From positions 1 through 45,929 of the forward strand of contig JAEUUV010000157.1 of assembly GCA_016787285.1 (NCBI GenBank): a DNA stretch of 45,929 nt, given 5' to 3'. The translations under genes were made by a program, and so were the position numbers. Below, in pieces: positions 40,164 to 45,929 of the stretch. A model generated the notes under the pieces. That model did no database searches. It had not been told where the DNA came from and saw nothing but the letters and a program-made list of their open reading frames with translations. Origin of the DNA: Saprospiraceae bacterium. Its GTDB lineage: Bacteria > Bacteroidota > Bacteroidia > Chitinophagales > Saprospiraceae. Numbering within the stretch: the first letter of the stretch is position 1; every line of letters starts with the position of its first letter.

Positions 40164-42242
40164 ATGAATCGCCTTCAGTACGAAACATCGCCGTACCTGT
40201 TGCAGCATGCAGCCAATCCCGTGGACTGGTACCCCTGGGCGCCCGAGGCATTCGAACGTGCGCGTGCGGAAAACAAACCCATTTTAGTCAGCATCGGGTA
40301 TTCGGCCTGTCATTGGTGCCACGTCATGGAGCATGAGTCGTTCGAAAATCCCGACGTGGCGGCCTACATGAACGAGCGCTACATCAACATCAAAGTGGAT
40401 CGCGAGGAGCGCCCCGATGTAGACGCCATTTACATGGAAGCCTGTCAGATTTTAACCGGCAGCGGGGGCTGGCCGCTCAACTGTTTTCTGACCCCGGAGG
40501 GCAAACCCTTTTTTGCCGGCACGTATTACCCGCCTCGTCCGGCCTACAACCGCCCCTCGTGGTTGCAGGTCTTGCAACACTTGGCGGGTATCTGGGAGAC
40601 GCAGCGCAGTACCGTCTACGAGCAGGCGGAAAAACTGATGGGGCATATTCAACGCAACGACAACGTATTTCTGGAAAAAACTGCTCCAGGCCTGGCGCCG
40701 GTGCCTGCCGAATCTCCCTTTACTCCCGCCTTGCTGGAGAATATTTTTTACCAGATGCGGGAGCGTTTCGACCGGGCGGAGGGTGGTTTCGGAGGCGCAC
40801 CAAAGTTCCCGTCGAGCATGGCCATTCAGTATTTGCTGAATTACCACTGGTTTACCGGTAGTACCGAAGCACTTGAGCACGCCCTGTTTTCGTTGGACAA
40901 GATGGTCATGGGCGGCATTTATGATCAAATCGGCGGCGGGTTTGCCCGATACGCCACCGACCGGGAGTGGCTGGTACCGCATTTTGAAAAAATGCTGTAC
41001 GACAATGCCCTGCTGGTGTCGGTACTGGCCGATGCGTACCAGTTGCTCCAAAATCGAAGCGACGAATCCGACCGGGCGGCGCTGTACCGGGAGACCATAG
41101 AAGAAACACTTGCTTTCGTACACCGGGAGTTGACGCACCAGAAGGGCGGCTTTTATTCGGCTCTGGATGCCGACTCGGAAGGGCAGGAGGGCAAGTTTTA
41201 CGTGTGGTCAAAAACCGAAATCGAGCAGGTACTTGGCAATGATGCCGCAGATTTTTGCGCCTGCTACGGCGTCACCGATGAAGGCAACTGGGAGCATACA
41301 AATATCCTGTGGCGCCCGGCCACGCCAGGGGCGTATGCACAAAAAAACGACCTGGACGCCCAAGCATTCGCGCAAAAAATGGCAGAATGTCGGGAGAAAT
41401 TGTTCCGTGAGCGCGCCAAACGCGTGCGCCCGGGTCTCGACGACAAAGTGCTTTCCGGCTGGAACGCCCTGATGGCTACGGCGTACGCCCGGGCATATTC
41501 CGCACTTGGACATGAACCTTACCGCGAGGCGGCCGTACGCAACATCGAATTTATCCTGGAGAATATGACCGGCGCGGAGGGGCGTTTGTACCACAGTTGG
41601 AAAAACGACCGGCCCCGGATCATGGCGGTGCTGGAAGACTATGCTTTTCTAATCGCCGCTTTGTTGGACGTTTGGCAAATTTCGTTCAATTTCAGGTATT
41701 TAACATACGCCAAAACATTTGCGGAACAAGTATTTGCCTACTTTCACGACGCGGAAACGGGCTTGTTTTTTTTCACTGCAGCCGATCAGACCGACCTTGT
41801 TTTACGGCGGAAAGACCTCTACGACAACGCCACGCCCTCGGGCAACAGTACCATGGCACACAACCTACAGCGGTTAGGCATTTTGTTCGACCGGACGGAC
41901 TGGCGTGAACACGCCACCCGGATGCTCAACAATATGAACGCAACCGTGGAGCGTTATCCCTTGTCATTCGAGCGCTGGGCTTTGGCAATTGCGTACGAAA
42001 CGTATCCGTACAAGGAAATAGCCGTCGTGGGCGCAAACGCCTTTGAAAAAGCCCGGGCCATTCGGGAGCGGTTTTTGCCAGGCAGCGTACTGGCGGCAAG
42101 CGTCGAAGGAAATCCCACCCTTCCGTTGCTCGCCGGTAAAACGGCTGAACCAGATGCTTTGATTTATGTTTGCCGCAATTACACCTGCCAAAAACCTGTA
42201 CAAACCCTGGATGAATTTGACAAAACCATTCAAGACATGTAA
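40164..42242 (+). CDS. thioredoxin-fold protein of the YyaL/DUF255 (SPATA20) family
   Basis: A 692-residue cytoplasmic protein. The N-terminal DUF255 thioredoxin-like domain shows [22 protein letters not shown], the CxxC motif [15 protein letters not shown], and [24 protein letters not shown]. The rest is an (alpha/alpha)6-type barrel resembling glycoside hydrolase or N-acylglucosamine epimerase folds (DLAT-like [35 protein letters not shown]). The family is widespread from bacteria to humans; activity not known. Start ATG 40164 sits 13 bases after the leader repeat. It lies 20 bases upstream of the porP-like gene. Confidence 0.93.
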   Translation: MNRLQYETSPYLLQHAANPVDWYPWAPEAFERARAENKPILVSIGYSACHWCHVMEHESFENPDVAAYMNERYINIKVDREERPDVDAIYMEACQILTGSGGWPLNCFLTPEGKPFFAGTYYPPRPAYNRPSWLQVLQHLAGIWETQRSTVYEQAEKLMGHIQRNDNVFLEKTAPGLAPVPAESPFTPALLENIFYQMRERFDRAEGGFGGAPKFPSSMAIQYLLNYHWFTGSTEALEHALFSLDKMVMGGIYDQIGGGFARYATDREWLVPHFEKMLYDNALLVSVLADAYQLLQNRSDESDRAALYRETIEETLAFVHRELTHQKGGFYSALDADSEGQEGKFYVWSKTEIEQVLGNDAADFCACYGVTDEGNWEHTNILWRPATPGAYAQKNDLDAQAFAQKMAECREKLFRERAKRVRPGLDDKVLSGWNALMATAYARAYSALGHEPYREAAVRNIEFILENMTGAEGRLYHSWKNDRPRIMAVLEDYAFLIAALLDVWQISFNFRYLTYAKTFAEQVFAYFHDAETGLFFFTAADQTDLVLRRKDLYDNATPSGNSTMAHNLQRLGILFDRTDWREHATRMLNNMNATVERYPLSFERWALAIAYETYPYKEIAVVGANAFEKARAIRERFLPGSVLAASVEGNPTLPLLAGKTAEPDALIYVCRNYTCQKPVQTLDEFDKTIQDM

Positions 42243-42262
42243 AACACAGACTTCAGGACGAC

Positions 42263-43258
42263 ATGCCGAGACTTTGTACACCTATATTATTAGTATCGTT
42301 GTTTGCATTAGGCGGTCAGTTCCGGATGCAGGGCCAGCAAGCCTCCCAGTACAGCACGTACATGCTGAACCCGTACGCCTACAACCCGGCATGTGCCGGC
42401 CTGGAAAACACTCTTGTGGCTACAGGCGTATACCGAAAACAGTGGTCCAGTCTTGCAGGCGCGCCGGAAACGCAGCATATTAATGTACACATGCCGCTTG
42501 CCATGCTGAACAGTGGCGTGGGTTTGAGAGCCGAAAACGACGCTATCGGTGCGCACCGCACCACGCAGGTTCTGCTGAGCTATAGTTATCAGCGGGAATT
42601 GGGGCGCGGTGCCCTCTTGTCCATCGGCGCAAGTGGGGGGTACCTGCAATACACACTGGATGGTGCCAAACTGCGCGCACCGGAGGGCACGTACAACGAA
42701 CCCGCCGGCATTTTTTTACACAATGACCCGTTTTTGCCGGATGGCAATGTGAGCGTCGGGACGTTCGTTGCCGAGATCGGCCTGCATCTTCAATGGGATA
42801 AACTGGCCGTTGGATTTGCAACACAGCCGGTTTTTGCACCAGTGTTGGAAGCGGGGAGCGGCGGAAATTTTTCCATCCGGCCGGAGCGGCATTACCTGGT
42901 TACGGCCTCCTATCAGATCCCCCTCGGTCGAGAGACTCTTGTAATTCCTTCATTTTTGCTCAAATCCGACATAATTGAAACTCAAACAGAAATTTCCGCC
43001 GCCATTCGGTGGAGGGAAAATATTTTTGCCGGCGCTTCGTACAGGGGGGCGGTATCATCCGACCGGGACGCGGTGGTTTTCATGGGAGGCTTGCGTTTGA
43101 ATGACCGGACACTGCTGGCGTATTCGTTTGATGTTCCGCTGTCCGATCTGGCCTCCACCAACAGGGGCAGCCACGAGATTTTGTTGCGGTACGAGTTGGG
43201 CAAACCCATCGGCACCCCCAGATATCCTCCGATTATCTACAACCCCAGGTTTCTGTAA
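42263..43258 (+). CDS. type IX secretion system membrane protein PorP/SprF
   Basis: A 331-residue outer-membrane protein with signal peptide (MPRLCTPILLVSLFALGGQF) and the family opening QQASQYSTYMLNPYAYNPACAGLENTLVATGVYRKQWSSLAGAPETQ. The remainder is a run of amphipathic strands for a beta barrel ending LLRYELGK. PorP/SprF proteins are needed for type IX secretion of adhesins or proteases and are often paired with a gldKLMN operon, as here. Several paralogues per genome are usual, so the exact cargo partner is not known. Start ATG 42263. Confidence 0.92.
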   Translation: MPRLCTPILLVSLFALGGQFRMQGQQASQYSTYMLNPYAYNPACAGLENTLVATGVYRKQWSSLAGAPETQHINVHMPLAMLNSGVGLRAENDAIGAHRTTQVLLSYSYQRELGRGALLSIGASGGYLQYTLDGAKLRAPEGTYNEPAGIFLHNDPFLPDGNVSVGTFVAEIGLHLQWDKLAVGFATQPVFAPVLEAGSGGNFSIRPERHYLVTASYQIPLGRETLVIPSFLLKSDIIETQTEISAAIRWRENIFAGASYRGAVSSDRDAVVFMGGLRLNDRTLLAYSFDVPLSDLASTNRGSHEILLRYELGKPIGTPRYPPIIYNPRFL

Positions 43259-43447
43259 TTCCCCATCGTAACGCTTACCCGGGAAGTTACCACCCGGAGA
43301 TGCCATGTTTGGGGTGCCATTCTGCCAATATCTCTGATTGGAAAAAAAATTTGGTTAACTATACCACTAAAAGTTAAAAGACCGTTTGGTTGCTGCTTGT
43401 TTGGAAATCGGGAAAGTGCAAAAGACCAATTTTGTTTGGGATTCTTT

Positions 43448-43476
43448 TTTGCATCAATTTTAATCCACTACCTTTA
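43448..43476 (+). promoter_or_regulatory. possible gldK promoter
   Basis: TTTG at 43448-43451 and TACCTTTA at 43469-43476, 17 bases apart, resemble the Bacteroidota -33/-7 pair with one mismatch in the -7 box. The gldK start codon is 53 bases further on. It lies in a 262-base AT-rich gap. Confidence 0.45.
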
Positions 43477-43529
43477 CGTCCACTTTTTCCAAACAAACAT
43501 TTATTAGTAGGAAAACACGGGTGTCACAC

Positions 43530-44798
43530 ATGAAAAAACTACGGAATTCGCTTCTGCTTTTACTCTTTTTTGCGGCCTTTGCCGCATCCTGCGGCCGGAA
43601 AGAAACCGGCGACTTGGTCGGCGTTCTTGACCGTCCGAAATGGAAGGGCGTCAACCCTTACGGTATGCTGTACATTCCTTCCGGTACGCTGCATGTAGGT
43701 GTCGGCGACGAGGACGTCAGCAAACAACTCATTGCTCGCCCCAAATCTATCTCGATTCAGGGCTTTTTTATGGACGAGACGGAAATCACCAACAACGAAT
43801 ACCGCCAGTTTGTGCAGTGGGTTGTTGACTCGCTTGCCCACGACAAATTGGCCCACCACCTCGAAGATGATGCCGGCGATTTCGAGCAACCCCGGATTGA
43901 CTGGGAGCAGGAAATTGACTGGGAAGGCGCCGAAGGCGAAGAGGGCGGCGACGGCAGCCTTGACGAGCTGTACTACCCGGCCAACGAGCGTTTCGCCGGA
44001 CGCAAAGAACTGGATGCCAGCAAAGTGGTCTTCGAATTCCAGTGGTACGACTGGCAGCGCGCTGCGCACGACCGCACCAGCAACCGCACCAGCCACATCC
44101 ACAAGGAAAAAATTTCCATCTACCCGGATACACTCTGCTGGATTCGCGATTACGCGTACTCCTACAACGAGCCGATGACCCGGAACTACTTCTGGCACCC
44201 GGCATTCGACGACTACCCCGTGGTAGGCGTCAACTGGAAAATGGCCAAGGCCTTCTGTTACTGGCGCGCCAAACTGTGGGATATGTACACGTCCGACGCC
44301 ATCAATACGGAAGACTTCCGCCTCCCAACCGAGCATGAATGGGAATACGCCGCCCGCGGCGGCCGCGAAGGTGCCCCGTATCCCTGGGGTGCTTACTACA
44401 CCCGTAACGCAAAAGGTTGCCTTTTGGCAAACTTTAAACCGGGTCGTGGCAACTATCCGGAAGACGGCGGCCTTTACACCGTTAAAGCCGACGGATACTA
44501 CCCGAACGACTACGGTTTGTACTGCATGGCCGGCAACGTGGCTGAATGGACGGAAACGGCATTCTTTGAAAACGCCTACGCCTTCATGCACGACCTGAAC
44601 CCGGATGTGCGTTACGATGCCAAACCGGAAGATCCGATGACTGCCAAGCGCAAAATTATTCGCGGCGGCTCCTGGAAAGATGTGGCACACTTCCTGCAAA
44701 CAGGTACACGGTCCTGGGAATACCAGGATACCACCAAGTGCTATGTAGGCTTCCGTTGCGTACTTACGTTCCTCGGACGTTCCATCAACGACTTCTAA
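43530..44798 (+). CDS. gldK: gliding/type IX secretion lipoprotein GldK (PorK)
   Basis: A 422-residue lipoprotein (MKKLRNSLLLLLFFAAFAASC) which with GldN/PorN forms the outer-membrane ring of the type IX secretion system. It has the formylglycine-generating-enzyme-like fold: FFMDETEITNNEYRQF, VVGVNWKMAKAFCYWRAKLWDMY, FRLPTEHEWEYAARGG, GLYCMAGNVAEWTE and GGSWKDVAHFLQTGTR, with the C-terminal end FRCVLTFLG. The acidic loop EWEGAEGEEGGDG is specific to this copy. Start at ATG 43530, preceded in frame by a GTG at 43521. The order gldK-gldL-gldM is that of other gliding Bacteroidota. Confidence 0.96.
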   Translation: MKKLRNSLLLLLFFAAFAASCGRKETGDLVGVLDRPKWKGVNPYGMLYIPSGTLHVGVGDEDVSKQLIARPKSISIQGFFMDETEITNNEYRQFVQWVVDSLAHDKLAHHLEDDAGDFEQPRIDWEQEIDWEGAEGEEGGDGSLDELYYPANERFAGRKELDASKVVFEFQWYDWQRAAHDRTSNRTSHIHKEKISIYPDTLCWIRDYAYSYNEPMTRNYFWHPAFDDYPVVGVNWKMAKAFCYWRAKLWDMYTSDAINTEDFRLPTEHEWEYAARGGREGAPYPWGAYYTRNAKGCLLANFKPGRGNYPEDGGLYTVKADGYYPNDYGLYCMAGNVAEWTETAFFENAYAFMHDLNPDVRYDAKPEDPMTAKRKIIRGGSWKDVAHFLQTGTRSWEYQDTTKCYVGFRCVLTFLGRSINDF

Positions 44799-44831
44799 GT
44801 CATCAGATATTCAATATAATTCGTACAAAAT

Positions 44832-44920
44832 TGCCAAAGGGTGACGTGGCTTTTCAGCAGGTTGCATGACAAAAATTTTGTTCTGCATCCATGCTGTTCA
44901 CCCAACCCTTTGGCACTTTT
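44832..44920 (+). other. structured intergenic stem between gldK and gldL
   Basis: TGCCAAAGGGT (44832-44842) pairs with ACCCTTTGGCA (44905-44915), followed by CTTTTTCTT. The enclosed 62 bases contain a smaller stem near GCATGACAAAAATTTTGTTCTGC. It may be a terminator or processing site that lets gldK be expressed apart from gldL. The remaining gap to 45160 has a -7 box at 45063. Confidence 0.55.
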
Positions 44921-45062
44921 TCTTCACAATCCTTGCCCCGGACTCCTGATTACCCAAGCAAGGCAACGTGCTGTGCCACTCTTTTTGGCATTATCCGGAC
45001 AAATGACTTGCTAACAATCCGCAGGATCGAAATTTTCTTCGGATATAATTTTTTCACGTTGT

Positions 45063-45070
45063 TACCTTTG
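45063..45070 (+). promoter_or_regulatory. probable gldL promoter -7 box
   Basis: TACCTTTG matches TAnnTTTG. It would start a transcript near 45077, about 84 bases ahead of gldL, which fits the stem upstream that may end the gldK transcript. Confidence 0.5.
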
Positions 45071-45160
45071 CCGCTTCAATTCGCATCAAATCAATCAGTA
45101 CCCTTTTAACAAATTCAAGTATTGTCAACCTTTTTGTCAACTGCTAAAAAGTTTTAAACA

Positions 45161-45754
45161 ATGAGTGTCTTCAAGACTAAGTCTTTCAAGTACTTTAAGA
45201 ACCTGATTATCGGTGTAGGCGCTGCCGTCGTATTGATGGGTGCTCTGTTCAAACTCGAAAGCTGGGAGTTCGCTTCCGAAATGCTTATCATCGGTCTAAC
45301 CACGGAAGCCATCATCTTCCTCATGCTGGGTCTTCTCGGACCCGAGCCGGATTACTACTGGCACAAATTGTACCCCGGCCTCGAAGATTACAATTCGCGC
45401 ATCGCACCCCTCACTGCCGGCCCCGCCGCCAATATGCCCGACGTAGCTCCGCTGCACGGTGACGTGGTGGAACGCCAGTTGGGCGGCATGTTGACCGAAC
45501 TGCAGTCCATGTCTAAAAGCCTGGGCGCCCTCAAAGCCCTTCAGGAAGTGGACTTCTCCGGTACGCAGGAACAGGTCAAGTCCATGAGCAACTTCTACAC
45601 CAAGATGAACGAAGCCATGTCCGACATGGCCAAGTCCGCAGAAGATGTGCGCGCATACAAAGACCAACTGTCCGCTCTGAACAAAAACCTCGGTTCGCTC
45701 AACACGGTGTACGGCAATATGCTGACCGCCATGTCCAACATCGGTCGCCAGTAA
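45161..45754 (+). CDS. gldL: gliding motor/type IX secretion protein GldL (PorL)
   Basis: A 197-residue inner-membrane protein with two transmembrane helices, KNLIIGVGAAVVLMGALFKL and MLIIGLTTEAIIFLMLGLLG, and then a cytoplasmic part with coiled-coil character (LGGMLTELQSMSKSLGALKAL...). The conserved glutamate in the second helix (TTEAI) is implicated in proton flow in the GldLM motor. The length is slightly short compared with about 215 in Flavobacterium. GldL and GldM form the proton-driven rotary motor that powers type IX secretion and gliding. Start ATG 45161. Confidence 0.97.
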   Translation: MSVFKTKSFKYFKNLIIGVGAAVVLMGALFKLESWEFASEMLIIGLTTEAIIFLMLGLLGPEPDYYWHKLYPGLEDYNSRIAPLTAGPAANMPDVAPLHGDVVERQLGGMLTELQSMSKSLGALKALQEVDFSGTQEQVKSMSNFYTKMNEAMSDMAKSAEDVRAYKDQLSALNKNLGSLNTVYGNMLTAMSNIGRQ

Positions 45755-45822
45755 TTCGGCCCGAATTGAACAATGTTTGAGTAACAGCACTCCTTTTTCA
45801 TTCATTCTAAAGACAAATCAAT

Positions 45823-45929
45823 ATGTCAATACCAAAGGAGCCGCGACAGCTAATGATCAACCTGATGTATCTGGTGTTGACCGCGCTGCTCGCGCTGAAC
45901 GTATCTGCCGAGGTGATGAATGCTTTTTT
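45823..45929 (+). CDS. gldM: GldM (PorM), N-terminal end only
   Basis: The last 107 bases of the window start a frame reading MSIPKEPRQLMINLMYLVLTALLALNVSAEVMNAF, the N-terminal cytoplasmic anchor and single membrane helix of GldM, which pairs with GldL. The family's first residues have this form (PRQKMINLMYLVLTAMLALNVS). The gene continues outside the window and begins 68 bases after the gldL stop. Confidence 0.94.
   Translation, partial: MSIPKEPRQLMINLMYLVLTALLALNVSAEVMNAF

Noticed and set aside
43560-44699. 379-codon open frame opposite gldK
   Set aside because: Antisense shadow; gldK is certain.

Overview
The window comes from a GC-rich member of the Bacteroidota, most likely a Saprospiria-type gliding or type IX secreting bacterium. 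The evidence is a porP/sprF-gldK-gldL-gldM cluster at the right end, a C-terminal type IX sorting domain on a secreted metalloprotease, the futalosine menaquinone enzyme MqnD, promoters of the TAnnTTTG type, and many species-style repeats between genes. No tRNA, rRNA or CRISPR was seen. The exact genus cannot be told from this sequence alone.

Layout. 1-5.2 kb: end of a TPR protein, a DUF4143 AAA ATPase, a MarR regulator, a small protein and an MFS transporter. 5.2-15.1 kb: a TraB/GumN lipoprotein, Lon protease, a secreted protein, a polyphosphate-glucokinase-like ROK kinase, a four-helix-bundle (23S rRNA intervening-sequence type) protein, an S41-like protein without a visible serine nucleophile, a HerA/DUF853 ATPase and a Uma2 protein. 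15.2-20.2 kb: CrtZ-like hydroxylase, alkyltransferase-like protein, YqeY, LptB, a lipoprotein and a type IX secreted metalloprotease split by a frameshift. 20.2-31.1 kb: SecA, a second Uma2 gene with an early stop codon, a conserved protein of unknown role, a secreted protein and a large TPR-CHAT lipoprotein. 31.2-45.9 kb: rimP-nusA, an IGHMBP2-like helicase invaded by repeats, purC, mqnD, alanine dehydrogenase, an MscS-type channel, a DUF255 thioredoxin-fold protein and the gliding/type IX cluster.

The most unusual feature is the density of structured repeats. A 9-bp minisatellite (AACCCGTTA / AACCCGCTC, with G-rich complement GGGTT) occurs at three loci, always as GGGTT arm then AACCC arm. 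At two loci the arms face each other across a short spacer just upstream of lon and secA. At the third they enclose exactly one gene, the four-helix-bundle protein, and the whole 729-bp unit fills the gap between ppgK and the S41-like gene. This resembles the stem-plus-ORF layout of rRNA intervening sequences and is my best candidate for an undescribed element. Other repeats include a 139-bp element with perfect 41-bp arms (two copies and a solo arm), a 158-bp C/G-rich element inserted twice inside one helicase gene, and single perfect inverted repeats of 46 and 31 bp.

Housekeeping genes read as intact and are arranged in short operons (yqeY-lptB, rimP-nusA-helicase, porP-gldKLM). Three genes look damaged or conditionally read: the helicase (one base missing in a G run), the metalloprotease (frameshift with an ATGA overlap) and the second Uma2 gene (TAG directly followed by GTG).
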